Assembly: GCF_902143385.2 (NCBI RefSeq)
Contig: NZ_CABFUZ020000078.1
Coordinates: forward strand, 1 to 35,322
Length of the DNA: 35,322 nt
Direction of reading: 5' to 3'
Source of the DNA: Methylacidimicrobium cyclopophantes
Lineage (GTDB): Bacteria > Verrucomicrobiota > Verrucomicrobiia > Methylacidiphilales > Methylacidiphilaceae
The position numbers and the translations under genes are program-made. Positions 1-10,447 of the stretch are shown here, one piece after another; position 1 is the first letter of the stretch; the number at the start of each line of letters is the position of its first letter. The notes beneath the pieces are model-generated. The model was given only the letters and a program-made list of their open reading frames with translations, ran no database searches and was not told where the DNA came from.

Positions 1-11
1 CGGCGCCAGGA

Positions 12-40
12 CAAAATGACGCAATAGTTGCGTCATTTTG
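12..40. terminator. Perfect 13-bp inverted repeat upstream of dnaK (terminator or operator)
   Basis: Left arm caaaatgacgcaa (12-24), loop tag, right arm at 28-40, with no mismatch. The A-run on one side and T-run on the other make it look like a bidirectional Rho-independent terminator for a gene left of the window. Its position about 110 bp before dnaK equally allows an operator. It is not the CIRCE element (TTAGCACTC-N9-GAGTGCTAA) that HrcA binds. Confidence 0.45.
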
Positions 41-149
41 ACTCAGTATTTTGCGAAGCTCGCCTCTTTCGCTAGTTCTATAACTAATTCGAGTCCAGTA
101 GGTAATGCTGCGCCAGATTGCCTGGAACGGATCTTGCGGCTCTCTTGGC

Positions 150-2096
150 ATGGCGCACGTCCTCGGAATCGATTTGGGCACGACGAACTCGTGCATGGCT
201 GTAATGGAGGCGGGACAACCGGTCGTTTTGGAGAACTCGGAGGGAGCAAGAACTACTCCCTCGGTCGTTGCGTTTACGAGGACCGGAGAACGCCTCGTAG
301 GCCAGGCCGCGAAGCGACAGGCGATTACCAATCCGCGAAACACGATCTTCTCGATTAAACGCTTCATCGGACGACGATTTTCGGAAGTCCAGGAAGAGGC
401 GAAGCGAGTTCCCTACCGAGTAGTGGAAGGGAAAGGCGGCGGCTGTGCCGTCGAGGTCGAAATCGGGGCGGAGAGACGCGTCTATACGCCGGAGGAGATT
501 TCCGCCTTCATTTTAATGAAATTGAAGGCGGATGCGGAAGCCAAGCTCGGTGAGAAGATTACGCAGGCGGTGATCACCGTGCCTGCGTATTTCAATGATA
601 GCCAGCGACAGGCTACCAAGGATGCGGGACGCATCGCGGGGCTCGAGGTGCTTCGGATCATCAATGAGCCGACGGCGGCCTCCTTGGCTTACGGATTGGA
701 TAAGAAGAAGGACGAGCGAATCGCGGTATATGATCTCGGCGGGGGAACTTTCGATATCTCCGTTCTGGAAATCGGGGAAGGAGTTTTCGAGGTCAAGGCT
801 ACCAACGGCGACACCCATCTGGGAGGCGACGATTGGGATGCCGCCATCATGGACTGGCTGATTCAGGAGTTTCAACAGGAGACCGGCATCGACTTGCGCC
901 GCCAGCCGGACGCGATGCAGCGACTCAAGGAAGAGGCCGAGCGTGCAAAAATTGCCCTCTCCTCGTCCACGGAATACGAAATCAACCTTCCGTTCATTAC
1001 GGCGGACCAGACGGGTCCCAAACATATCCAGAAAAAACTGACGCGGGCGAAACTCGAGCAGCTTACCGATGCTCTCGCCGAACGCACGATCCGTCCGGTG
1101 ACGAGTTGCTTGGCTGATGCCAAGCTCTCCGCGGCGGAAATCAACGAGCTGGTGCTGGTCGGAGGGATGACCCGGATGCCCAAGATCATCGAGATTGCTC
1201 GCAGGCTGATCGGGAAAGAGCCTCATAAGGGGGTGAATCCCGACGAGGTGGTTGCCGTAGGAGCCGCCATTCAGGGAGGGGTGTTGCGCGGCCAGGTGAA
1301 AGACGTTCTTCTTCTCGACGTCACTCCGTTGACGCTCGCGATCGAGACGGCTGGCGGAATCGCCACCCCGATGATTCCGCGCAACACGACGATTCCGACG
1401 CGGAAGTCACAGATTTTCAGCACATTTTCCGACAATCAGCCCAGCGTAGAGATCAAGGTGCTCCAAGGGGAACGGCCCATGGCCCGCGACAATAAGCTGC
1501 TCGGGGTTTTCCACCTCGACGGCATTCCTCCGGCTCCGCGGGGTGTCCCTCAGATCGAAGTTACCTTCGATATCGACGCCAACGGCATCTTGAACGTTTC
1601 CGCGAAGGATTTGGGAACTGGGCGGGAGCAGAAAATTTCGATTACAGGTTCCAGCGGCCTGTCCAAGGACGAGATCGACCGGATGACTCGGGAAGCGGAG
1701 GCTTCCGCCGAGGAAGACAGGAAGAGGAAGGAAGCGGCGGAAGCCAAGAACAACGCGGACAATCTTGCGTATCAGGCGGAAAAGCTCCTCCGGGAACATG
1801 GCGCACGGATCGATTCTGCGAAGAAGGTAGAGATCGAGAATGCGATTTCCCGCGTGCGCAGCTTGCTCGCCGGCGAGGATACGGCCGCCTTGCAGGCGGC
1901 GATGAGCGAGCTCAACGAGAAGATTCAAGCGGTATCCGCGGAGATGTATCGCGCGACCACATCCGGGGCGCAATCGGGCGGCTCCGCGGCGACCGGAGCT
2001 CCTCCTCCGGCTCCCGAGGAAAAGTCGGGGGAAAAGGGAGACGTGATCGAGGCCGACTTCGAAATGATCGACAAGGATAAGGATAAAAAAGCGTAG
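150..2096 (+). CDS. dnaK: Molecular chaperone DnaK (Hsp70)
   Basis: ATP-dependent Hsp70 chaperone of the cytoplasm that holds unfolded proteins with DnaJ and GrpE. From the ATG at 150 it is 648 aa, the usual bacterial length. Visible marks are the N-terminal phosphate loop GIDLGTTNS (6-14), [11 protein letters not shown], the GGGTFD loop, the DVTPLTL interdomain linker and the acidic tail DVIEADFE. An in-frame ATG at 105 would add 15 residues (MLRQIAWNG...) that the family lacks, so I prefer 150, although neither start has a strong ribosome-binding site. It is the first gene of a dnaK-groES-groEL cluster; no grpE, dnaJ or hrcA lies within the window. Confidence 0.97.
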   Translation: MAHVLGIDLGTTNSCMAVMEAGQPVVLENSEGARTTPSVVAFTRTGERLVGQAAKRQAITNPRNTIFSIKRFIGRRFSEVQEEAKRVPYRVVEGKGGGCAVEVEIGAERRVYTPEEISAFILMKLKADAEAKLGEKITQAVITVPAYFNDSQRQATKDAGRIAGLEVLRIINEPTAASLAYGLDKKKDERIAVYDLGGGTFDISVLEIGEGVFEVKATNGDTHLGGDDWDAAIMDWLIQEFQQETGIDLRRQPDAMQRLKEEAERAKIALSSSTEYEINLPFITADQTGPKHIQKKLTRAKLEQLTDALAERTIRPVTSCLADAKLSAAEINELVLVGGMTRMPKIIEIARRLIGKEPHKGVNPDEVVAVGAAIQGGVLRGQVKDVLLLDVTPLTLAIETAGGIATPMIPRNTTIPTRKSQIFSTFSDNQPSVEIKVLQGERPMARDNKLLGVFHLDGIPPAPRGVPQIEVTFDIDANGILNVSAKDLGTGREQKISITGSSGLSKDEIDRMTREAEASAEEDRKRKEAAEAKNNADNLAYQAEKLLREHGARIDSAKKVEIENAISRVRSLLAGEDTAALQAAMSELNEKIQAVSAEMYRATTSGAQSGGSAATGAPPPAPEEKSGEKGDVIEADFEMIDKDKDKKA

Positions 2097-2121
2097 CGGT
2101 CCCGAAGGATTTTCAGGCGGA

Positions 2122-2137
2122 CCGGTTGGGAAACCGG
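2122..2137 (+). other. Stem-loop between dnaK and groES
   Basis: CCGGTT-GGGA-AACCGG, a perfect 6-bp stem with a GNRA-type tetraloop, lies 26 bases after the dnaK stop and 43 before groES. No T-run follows, so it is more likely an RNA processing or stability element, or a weak pause site, than a full terminator. Function is inferred from position only. Confidence 0.4.
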
Positions 2138-2179
2138 ATGCCGCGATTGTAGCAAGTAACAGATAAGGAAGGAGAAGAA

Positions 2180-2473
2180 ATGGCTGAACCGAACATTCGA
2201 CCCTTGGGGGATCGAGTCCTCGTAAAGTTGATCGAGGAACAGGAGACAAAAAAGGGAGGAATTATCATCCCAGACACCGCGAAAGAGAAGCCCCAGGAAG
2301 CAACCGTGGTAGCCGTTGGGCCCGGGCGGCTGGAAGAAGGGAAGCGTATTCCGATCGAACTCAAGAAAGGGGATCGCATCCTCATCAGCAAGTATGGTGG
2401 TACCGAGGTGAAGATCGACGGGGAGTCGTATCAGATTCTTCGGGAAGACGACGTTCTCGCTGTTGTCGGATAG
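2180..2473 (+). CDS. groS: Co-chaperonin GroES
   Basis: Ten-kilodalton lid of the GroEL folding chamber, 97 aa, the standard length. The N-terminal [11 protein letters not shown] strand, the mobile loop ([12 protein letters not shown]) that docks on GroEL, and the VVAVGPGR turn are all visible. A strong ribosome-binding site, ggaaggag, sits 6 bases before the ATG. groEL follows 52 bp later, so the two are presumably co-transcribed, and dnaK lies 83 bp upstream. Confidence 0.98.
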   Translation: MAEPNIRPLGDRVLVKLIEEQETKKGGIIIPDTAKEKPQEATVVAVGPGRLEEGKRIPIELKKGDRILISKYGGTEVKIDGESYQILREDDVLAVVG

Positions 2474-2498
2474 TGGAGGAAGCGTTTCAAAGGAATAA

Positions 2499-4151
<1,653 letters not shown>

Positions 4152-4202
4152 GAATGCAGAAATAGCGACCGTTTCCTAACGGATCGCATTGAGCAGAAAA
4201 AG

Positions 4203-4240
4203 AGGCCGGAGTACCTGGGAAAAGTACTCCGGCCTTCTTC
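4203..4240 (+). terminator. Rho-independent terminator after groEL
   Basis: A perfect 12-bp stem, aggccggagtac (4203-4214) with gtactccggcct (4224-4235), has a 9-nt loop and is followed by the T-rich tract ttcttct. It starts 52 bases after the groEL stop. Purines upstream of the stem could make it work weakly on the other strand for the convergent HU gene. Confidence 0.85.
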
Positions 4241-4262
4241 TCATCGACCTTCGGCAGCAGAA

Positions 4263-4277
4263 TGGGCGAAGCGCCCA
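4263..4277 (-). terminator. Possible terminator of the HU gene
   Basis: On the minus strand TGGGCG-ctt-CGCCCA forms a perfect 6-bp stem followed by TTCTGCTG, about 85 bases after the HU stop. The T-tract is poor, so this is only a candidate. Confidence 0.3.
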
Positions 4278-4360
4278 CCTCCCGAGCGATAGCCCGAGCT
4301 TCCCGATAATAGGAAAAGACAGGGGAGACTGGACGCTGAGCGGTGGGGATCGGACTTCTG

Positions 4361-4666
4361 CTAAAGGCCTTCCTTCAGACCCTTGCCGGGTGCAAAACGG
4401 ACCGATTTCGAGGCTTTGATTTTGAGCCGCTGGCCGGTTTTCGGGTTCACCCCCATTCGCGCCTTCCGGTTCACAACCTTAAAGGTCCCGAATCCGATGA
4501 GCTGTACAGCAGTTGCCTTTCGAATGCCGGTCTTAAGGCCATCCAATACGGCATTGACCGCCGATTCGGCGAGCGCCTTGGTCGTATTCTTCCCCATACT
4601 CTTCTGGACCTGTTCGACAAGGTCCACGCGATTCCAACGCTTCTCCTTCTTCTTCTCTTCCTTCAT
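4361..4666 (-). CDS. HU/IHF-family DNA-binding protein
   Basis: Small histone-like protein that bends and compacts DNA as a dimer. It is 101 aa from the ATG at 4666. The helical part (RVDLVEQVQKSMG) is followed by the HU signature GFGTFKVVNRKARMGVNP and the DNA-intercalating beta arm around NPKTG. The start is set by the ribosome-binding site ggaaggag 7 bases upstream; a TTG 54 bases earlier would give an extension the family lacks. The N-terminal lysine/glutamate run (MKEEKKKEKRW) is an addition of about ten residues. The gene stands alone with its own leader, downstream of cca. Confidence 0.93.
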   Translation of the reverse strand: MKEEKKKEKRWNRVDLVEQVQKSMGKNTTKALAESAVNAVLDGLKTGIRKATAVQLIGFGTFKVVNRKARMGVNPKTGQRLKIKASKSVRFAPGKGLKEGL

Positions 4667-4810
4667 CGTTCTTCTCCTTCCGGAAGCCGATTCGATCCGC
4701 TTCCTGGCTGTTTGTGACAAAGGGAGTGAGAGCCGTCAATGAGAAAAAGAAGTGACTAGCTGTTATGCGAGCCGGATTGGAAGGACAAAACGACAGATGC
4801 ACATATTATA
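4667..4810 (-). promoter_or_regulatory. Putative promoter and long leader of the HU gene
   Basis: On the minus strand a perfect -10 hexamer TATAAT (4805-4810) lies in a markedly AT-rich patch (about 4800-4880) unlike the surrounding DNA. No good -35 is seen. If it is used, the transcript would have a leader of roughly 130 nt. Confidence 0.45.
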
Positions 4811-4929
4811 AAGCATTGGTTACGAATATGATAGAGTAGTATGTATAGCTATGCACGAAATACCGAGCAAGTAAATGGTATCTGAGAGAAGTTACGAGGT
4901 TCCGAGCGACGGATAAGCTATTGGGTTCC

Positions 4930-4953
4930 AAAAACCAGCCTCAGAGGGGTTTT
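4930..4953 (-). terminator. Weak terminator overlapping the cca stop
   Basis: On the minus strand AAAACC and GGTTTTT pair around the cca stop codon (TGA at 4943-4941), giving a 6-bp stem ending in five T. It is AT-rich at the base and only a candidate. Confidence 0.3.
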
Positions 4954-6293
4954 CGTGGATTGTTCGTCCGATGGGGGGTAGCCGGAGGGGTCGCGACGAG
5001 TCGGGAAGCGAAGGCGAGCGCCTCCTCGCGGGTCTGAATCTGCCCATTGAGCTGTGCTTCCCGGATCGTTTCTAAAAGCGAACCGAGAAGGGGACCGGGT
5101 GCAACGCCGAGAGCAATAAAATCATGTCCGGTGACGAGTCGAGGAGGGGAGATGTCGGAAGCCGGGAGTTCTTCTAACTTGGTTCGCAAAAACTCATAGA
5201 TCGACAGATCTCCATGGGAAGCAAGGCAATCGATCCGATGTAACTCGAGCTCCATGGAAAACGTACTACGAGCGAGCAACCGTTTGAGCGTCGAAGGACG
5301 CATCTGCTTTGCATCCTTAAAAGCCATGTGATTGACAACCATCGCGACCACCGCTTCTATCAGCTGGTTTGGTTGGCGGAGGCGAGAGAGAATCGCATGA
5401 GCCATTCGGGCGCCGACAACCTCGTGCTCGAAGAAGCGAATCCTGCCGTTTCGATCCACCCTTTTCGTAAGCGGTTTCCCGATATCGTGAAGCAAGGCGG
5501 CCCAAGCCAATGGGAGAGGGGCAGAGTGGAGCTGCTCCAGGAGGAGACGCGTGTGGAGGAAGACATCTCCCTCGGGGTGAAATTCCTTGGGCTGCTCGAC
5601 GCCGTGCAACGCGGAGACTTCGGGAAGAATGTGCAGCAGAAGGTCGCTCTGGTCCAAGAGGTCGAGTCCGCGGGCGGGAGCCGGTCCCGACCAGATACGA
5701 TCCAGTTCCTCGCGAATGCGCTCGACACTCACTTGGTGGATGGTGGCTGCCTGGATTCGGAGAGCGTTCCAAGTCCCCGGCTCAATGCGAAAGCCGAGGT
5801 TGGCGGCGAATCGCACGGCTCGTAAAAGCCGGAGCTTGTCCTCGGCAAAACGCTGATTCGGGTCGCCGACCGCTCGAATTGTTTTTTCGGCGAGATCCCT
5901 TTGCCCCCCTACATAATCGATCACTTGATCGGAGATCGGATCATAGAAGAGGGCGTTGATCGTAAAGTCGCGGCGGTATGCATCCTCGGCCGGGGGCACA
6001 AAGACCACGTGATCCGGATGTCGTCCATCCCGGGAACCGACATCCCGGCGAAACGTGGCTACTTCGAAGGACCACTCCCCGAACGGCACCCTGACGACCC
6101 CGAAGACTTTGCCGTGCAATCCGGTAGCCTGAGGGAACAGCCGCTGTACCTCCTCCGGGGTGGCCGTGGTCGCGATATCGATGTCGTGGGATTGGTGACC
6201 CAAGAGGCGATCGCGTACGCAGCCCCCGGCGAAGTAGGCGATATAACCCGCTTTCTGCAGTCGTTCGACGATACGCAACCCGAGTTGCCACAT
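4941..6293 (-). CDS. cca: CCA tRNA nucleotidyltransferase / poly(A) polymerase family, with HD domain
   Basis: Adds or repairs the 3' CCA end of tRNA using CTP and ATP. Class II nucleotidyltransferase, 450 aa. It shows the GGCVRD loop (23-28), the catalytic pair D37/D39 in HDIDIAT, the RRDFTINAL motif, the RNA-binding RLLRAVRFA segment, and an HD phosphohydrolase motif LLHDIGKP (H269-D270), as in gammaproteobacterial Cca. The ATG at 6293 is favoured by aagga five bases upstream; the ATG at 6299 would add two residues. The open frame continues far upstream inside the neighbouring gene, but that part has no family similarity. It starts 35 bp after the membrane-protein gene, so the two are probably co-transcribed. 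A related poly(A) polymerase role cannot be excluded. Confidence 0.93.
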   Translation of the reverse strand: MWQLGLRIVERLQKAGYIAYFAGGCVRDRLLGHQSHDIDIATTATPEEVQRLFPQATGLHGKVFGVVRVPFGEWSFEVATFRRDVGSRDGRHPDHVVFVPPAEDAYRRDFTINALFYDPISDQVIDYVGGQRDLAEKTIRAVGDPNQRFAEDKLRLLRAVRFAANLGFRIEPGTWNALRIQAATIHQVSVERIREELDRIWSGPAPARGLDLLDQSDLLLHILPEVSALHGVEQPKEFHPEGDVFLHTRLLLEQLHSAPLPLAWAALLHDIGKPLTKRVDRNGRIRFFEHEVVGARMAHAILSRLRQPNQLIEAVVAMVVNHMAFKDAKQMRPSTLKRLLARSTFSMELELHRIDCLASHGDLSIYEFLRTKLEELPASDISPPRLVTGHDFIALGVAPGPLLGSLLETIREAQLNGQIQTREEALAFASRLVATPPATPHRTNNPRKPL

Positions 6294-6328
6294 ACGCATC
6301 CTTTTGGTTTCTTCCGCTCTCCGACCCG

Positions 6329-7330
6329 TTATCCGACGCTTCCGTTTCCGTGGCTCTCCTCCCCCGGACCCTTTGCCTTGTGCTGCCAATAAACGATTCC
6401 GCCGGCAAAGCTCCAAAAAAGGGTCGTTCCGAAAAAGAAGAGAGAGAAGGTCACCGCCTGCGCACTGGTCAGTCCTAGCGGTTGGAAAAAGAGAACCAAT
6501 AACCCTTCTCGCACGCCGAGCCCGGAGATGCTGATCGGTATGGCGTCCAAGACGGACACTATCGCAAGGATGGCTGTCAGAACCCAGAAGGGAATCGGCA
6601 GGTGGAGCGCGGAAGCTGCGCACCAGGCGAAGCCGAAGGTCGAGCCGTGGGCTCCGAAAGAGAACAGGGAAGCTCTGGCGGTGGCATTCCAGTCGGCGGC
6701 AAAGCGACGGAGCGCATGAGAGAGTTCTTCGAGCAATCGGTGGAAAGGAGCGTGTCTCTCCAATAGCCAGATCGGCCGTCGCCGCAGCAACCACGGTAGG
6801 AGCCATGCCAGCAAGGCGAAGAGCAAAATCCCGCCGGCCACGAGGAAAAAGGCGAAAAGCACCTTGAGGACCAGGGAGCTTTTCGAAAAAAGAGGATAGA
6901 GCGGCAGGCAGAGGCTACAGCCGATGAAGAGCAGGACGATGACCCCAACGAAGCGATCATAAACGACCGAGAGAGATGCAGCCGCCTTTTGTTTGGGGGC
7001 GACCCGAACGGCGTAGTAGATCCGTGCCAGATCGCCTCCGGTGGATCCCGGGAGGAATGCGTTAAAGAAGTGGCCGATGAGGGTAAGTTGCACCGTCTCC
7101 GCGAGCGTGAGGGCGATCTCCTGCACTCCGAGCAAGGCCCGCCAACGCATCGACGCAAAAGTTACTTGCGCTCCTCCCAAGAGGATTGCCGCAAAAAGCC
7201 AGCTGGGGCTTGCTTCCCGGAGGGCTTCGCCGATCGCGTTCCACGGCACCCGCCAAACGATCGCAGCCAAAAGTCCCATGGACACGACGGCGCGAAGGAA
7301 GAGCCATGCGAGACGCCGGAACTTTGCCAT
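6329..7330 (-). CDS. Lysylphosphatidylglycerol synthase transmembrane-domain (UPF0104-like) protein
   Basis: Integral membrane protein of 333 aa with about eight hydrophobic segments. It carries the family hallmark GSTGGDLARIYYA (95-107), the VYDRFVG motif and the GLGVREGLL loop near the C-terminus. This domain forms the flippase-like part of MprF and of many stand-alone proteins near glycolipid or isoprenoid genes; the lysyl-transferase domain is absent, so lipid lysylation is unlikely. I chose the ATG at 7330, which puts the first membrane helix near the N-terminus. A GTG at 7366 is possible but sits right after a terminator-like hairpin. Substrate unknown. The cca gene follows closely. Confidence 0.8.
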   Translation of the reverse strand: MAKFRRLAWLFLRAVVSMGLLAAIVWRVPWNAIGEALREASPSWLFAAILLGGAQVTFASMRWRALLGVQEIALTLAETVQLTLIGHFFNAFLPGSTGGDLARIYYAVRVAPKQKAAASLSVVYDRFVGVIVLLFIGCSLCLPLYPLFSKSSLVLKVLFAFFLVAGGILLFALLAWLLPWLLRRRPIWLLERHAPFHRLLEELSHALRRFAADWNATARASLFSFGAHGSTFGFAWCAASALHLPIPFWVLTAILAIVSVLDAIPISISGLGVREGLLVLFFQPLGLTSAQAVTFSLFFFGTTLFWSFAGGIVYWQHKAKGPGEESHGNGSVG

Positions 7331-7371
7331 ATCGGAGAAGCTGCTCAGGATTTTCTCAAGCCGCACGTCTT

Positions 7372-7407
7372 TGGAAAGAGAAACCGACCTCGGTCCATCC
7401 GGGGTCG
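7372..7407 (-). terminator. Probable terminator after gcvP
   Basis: On the minus strand CCGACCCCGG and CCGAGGTCGG pair (9 of 10, one C/A mismatch, 5-nt loop) and are followed by TTTCTCTTT. It lies 113 bases beyond the gcvP stop and just before the next gene, so it would end the glycine-cleavage operon. Confidence 0.5.
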
Positions 7408-7519
7408 GCTTGCCCAGCCGGCATATCGCACGGGTGTTCCCCGCGGCCAGCCGCTCCGGTCGACCAGAACTCTTTTTCGAAAGGACCCTAGGACTCCGCG
7501 CGCCGAGCGTTCCGTCCTT

Positions 7520-10396
7520 CTACTCGTTCTCTAAATTGGCTTCGCTCGACTTGGGCCAGGCGCAGACCGGATAGCGATCGCCGAAAACGTTGTCTACTCG
7601 GGCGACCGGCGGCCAATACTTTCTTTCTCTTACCCAAGGAAGCGGAAATGCCGCCGTCTCCCGTCCATAGGAGTGGGGCCACGATTCCGCCGCAACAGCC
7701 GTTGCCGTATGGGGTGCGTTTCGCAGAGGGTTGTCGTCCAAGGGAAGTTCTCCTTTCCGCACCTTCTCCAACTCGGAATGGATCGTAATCATCGCATCGC
7801 AGAAACGGTCCAACTCCTCCTTCGTTTCGCATTCCGTCGGTTCGATCATCAATGTCCCAGGGACCGGCCAGGAGACCGTCGGTGCGTGGAAGCCGAAGTC
7901 GGCGAGACGTTTGGCCACGTCGTCCACTTCGATTCCGCACTCTTTCCACGGTCTAAGATCGACGATGCATTCATGGGCCACGAAGCCCGATCGTCCATGG
8001 AAGACCAGACGGAAATAGGGAGTAAGTCGGCGGGCGACATAGTTGGCCGAGAGTAGTGCGACCTTCGCACACTGCGTCACCCCTTGGGCACCGGTCATCG
8101 CCAAAAACATCCATGTAATTGGATAGACGCCCGCGTTTCCCCAGGGAGAGCCGCTCACCGGGCCCAGTGGGGAACTCGATGAGAGGGGGAGAAAGGGGTG
8201 GGAGGGTAAAAAGGGAACGAGGGCGCGCGAGACAGCAATAGGGCCGGCACCGGGGCCCCCGCCTCCGTGAGGGATCGCAAAGGTCTTGTGCAGGTTCAGA
8301 TGGCAGACGTCGACGCCGAGCTCTCCCGGCCTGCAGAGGCCTAGGAAGGCATTGGCATTGGCACCGTCTAGGTAGACAAGGCCCCCCGCTTCCCGAACCA
8401 TGCGGATCACCTCCGGAAGGGTGTCCTCGAAGAAGCCATAGGTCGAAGGATAGGTGACCATGATGGCGGCGACGCGGGCTCCCGCCTCGGCGAGCTTGCG
8501 CCGGAGGTCTTCGAGGTCGAGCCGTCCTTCTCCGTCGCAAAGCAAAGGCATTAGGGAAAAGCCGGCGGCGGCCGCGCTGGCCGCGTTGGTTCCGTGCGCG
8601 GAGATCGGCAGCAGACAGATGTTCCGGTCGCTTTGGTCCTGAGCGCAGTGATAGGCGCGAATCGCCAAAAGGCCGGCAAGCTCCCCTTGGCTTCCCGCCG
8701 CCGGCTGGAAGGAAACGGCCTCCATCCCCGTGATCTCTTTGAGCCAGCGCTCCAGGTCGCCGAGCATCCCTTGGTATCCTTGTGCTTGGTCGAGAGGGCA
8801 AAATGGGTGAATCTGCGAGAATGCATCCCAGAGCATCGGCAGCATTTCGGCTGCGGCGTTGAGCTTCATGGTGCACGATCCCAAGGGGATCATGGAGGTC
8901 GTCAGGTTGATGTCGCGCGCTGCGAGCCGCCGCATGTATCGGACCAGCTGTGCCTCGCTTCGATTTTCACGGAAGATCGGTTGGGGGAGAAGCGGAGCAT
9001 TTCGACGGAGGTTCGGAGGGATCGGCGATACCTCTTGATCCGCGGGCGGGGGCGGCAGCTGCGTCAGCCCTCGCTCTGCGGCAAAGAGAGAGAGAAGGTC
9101 GAAGAGGTCTCTTTCTTGAGTGGTCTCGTCCAGGGAGATCCCCAGTCCGGAGGGGAGACGACGAAGATTGATCCCGGCCCCTTGGGCCCGGCGAAGGAGG
9201 GAATCGGACTCCGATTGAGGAAGGATGGCCGCCACTGTGTCAAAACGCGGTCCGGGCGGAATCGGGATCCCCATCGCGCCGAGCCCCCACGCAAGACGGT
9301 TGGTGAGCGTCCGAATGCCTTCGGCGATCGCTCGAAGCCCGGAGGGCCCATGATGGATGGCATAAAAAGCGGCGACGACGGCGGGCAGCGCTTGCGCGGT
9401 GCAGATGTTGCTTGTGGCCTTTTCCCGTCGGATGTGTTGCTCGCGGGTCTGCAGAGCCAGCCGAAGCGCCGCTCTTCCTTCCCGGTCCCGAGAAATTCCC
9501 ACGATTCTCCCCGGCATTTTCCGTAGATAGGCCGACCGGGCAGCCAGAAAGCCGGGATGGGGTCCTCCGTAGCCGAGAGGAAGGCCGAATCGTTGCATCG
9601 ATCCGATCGCGATGTCGGCTCCGAACTCGCCCGGCGATCGAAAGATACTGAGGGCCAATGGATCTACGTGCATCACCACGGTCACGCCGGACTTTCGCAG
9701 AGAGCCGATCGCTTGGGTGTAATCCAGCAGGAGGCCGTCGGTGGTGGGATAGGGGAGCAATGCGCCGAAATAGTTCTCCACGGGAAGGTCGTCGTCCATC
9801 GGATCACGAAGGTCTACTTGGATTCCGAGAGGCTCCGCGCGAGTCTGGACCACGGCAATCGTTTGGGGATGGCAGAGAGGAGAGACCAGAAAGCGCTTGG
9901 AATTCGAGGGAGTGCGGATCCGCAAGGAGAGAATCATGGCTTCCGCTGCGGCGGTGTCCGCATCGAGGAGAGAAGCGTTCGCTACATCGAGTCCGGCAAG
10001 ATCGGCGACCAGGGTTTGGAACGTCAACAACGCTTCAAGACGGCCCTGGCTGATCTCAGCCTGATAGGGGGTGTAGGGCGTGTACCAGTCGGGGTTTTCG
10101 AGGATGTTGCGTCGGATCACGGCCGGGGTGATCGCGGCGGAATAGCCCATTCCAAGGTAGGAGCGGAAGATCCGGTTCTTTTCGGAAAGCTTCCGTAAGG
10201 CCGCCAGTGCTTCGGATTCGGTGAGAGGGGCCGGGAGGTCGAGAGATCGGAGAGTGCGGACCGTCCGCGGGACGATCGCGTCGATCAACTCTTCGAGGGT
10301 GGGAAAGCCGATTGCTTCCAGCATTTCCTTTTGCTCGTCGGGACTCGGCCCAATGTGGCGACTGAGGAAGGAAAAGATTTCCTCTGGACTGTTCAT
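7520..10396 (-). CDS. gcvP: Glycine dehydrogenase (decarboxylating), single-chain P-protein
   Basis: PLP enzyme that decarboxylates glycine and passes the aminomethyl group to lipoyl-GcvH. Length is 958 aa, so both halves (the N-terminal PA-like and C-terminal PB-like domains) are fused, as in E. coli and mitochondria rather than the split Bacillus type. The PLP lysine lies in HLNLHKTFAIPHGGGGPG at K704, close to the E. coli position. Upstream signatures RHIGP, YLGMGY and PYTPYQAEISQGRLE are intact, and the glycine-rich loop is complete. A good ribosome-binding site (aggtgag) precedes the ATG. It is third in the gcvT-gcvH-gcvP operon, separated from gcvH by a hairpin. Confidence 0.98.
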   Translation of the reverse strand: MNSPEEIFSFLSRHIGPSPDEQKEMLEAIGFPTLEELIDAIVPRTVRTLRSLDLPAPLTESEALAALRKLSEKNRIFRSYLGMGYSAAITPAVIRRNILENPDWYTPYTPYQAEISQGRLEALLTFQTLVADLAGLDVANASLLDADTAAAEAMILSLRIRTPSNSKRFLVSPLCHPQTIAVVQTRAEPLGIQVDLRDPMDDDLPVENYFGALLPYPTTDGLLLDYTQAIGSLRKSGVTVVMHVDPLALSIFRSPGEFGADIAIGSMQRFGLPLGYGGPHPGFLAARSAYLRKMPGRIVGISRDREGRAALRLALQTREQHIRREKATSNICTAQALPAVVAAFYAIHHGPSGLRAIAEGIRTLTNRLAWGLGAMGIPIPPGPRFDTVAAILPQSESDSLLRRAQGAGINLRRLPSGLGISLDETTQERDLFDLLSLFAAERGLTQLPPPPADQEVSPIPPNLRRNAPLLPQPIFRENRSEAQLVRYMRRLAARDINLTTSMIPLGSCTMKLNAAAEMLPMLWDAFSQIHPFCPLDQAQGYQGMLGDLERWLKEITGMEAVSFQPAAGSQGELAGLLAIRAYHCAQDQSDRNICLLPISAHGTNAASAAAAGFSLMPLLCDGEGRLDLEDLRRKLAEAGARVAAIMVTYPSTYGFFEDTLPEVIRMVREAGGLVYLDGANANAFLGLCRPGELGVDVCHLNLHKTFAIPHGGGGPGAGPIAVSRALVPFLPSHPFLPLSSSSPLGPVSGSPWGNAGVYPITWMFLAMTGAQGVTQCAKVALLSANYVARRLTPYFRLVFHGRSGFVAHECIVDLRPWKECGIEVDDVAKRLADFGFHAPTVSWPVPGTLMIEPTECETKEELDRFCDAMITIHSELEKVRKGELPLDDNPLRNAPHTATAVAAESWPHSYGRETAAFPLPWVRERKYWPPVARVDNVFGDRYPVCAWPKSSEANLENE

Positions 10397-10414
10397 CTCT
10401 CACCTTTATGCGTC

Positions 10415-10446
10415 CGAGAAGCCGTCTCTCCAGAAACGGGTTCTCG
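10415..10446 (-). other. Hairpin between gcvH and gcvP
   Basis: On the minus strand CGAGAA-c-CCGT and ACGG-c-TTCTCG pair around a 10-nt loop, giving ten base pairs with one C/C mismatch. It fills almost the whole gap between the gcvH stop and the gcvP ribosome-binding site. There is no T-run after it, so an mRNA stability or differential-expression element is more likely than a terminator. Confidence 0.5.
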
Positions 10447-10447
10447 C

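Noticed and set aside
51-84. TTGCGA and TATAAC as a dnaK promoter
   Set aside because: The spacer is about 22 bp, too long for a standard promoter.
105-149. Upstream ATG for dnaK adding 15 residues
   Set aside because: The extra residues are not found in Hsp70 proteins; the ATG at 150 gives the canonical N-terminus.
6294-6806. N-terminal extension of the cca reading frame
   Set aside because: It is antisense-free but out of frame within the membrane-protein gene and has a basic, arginine-rich composition typical of a shadow frame.
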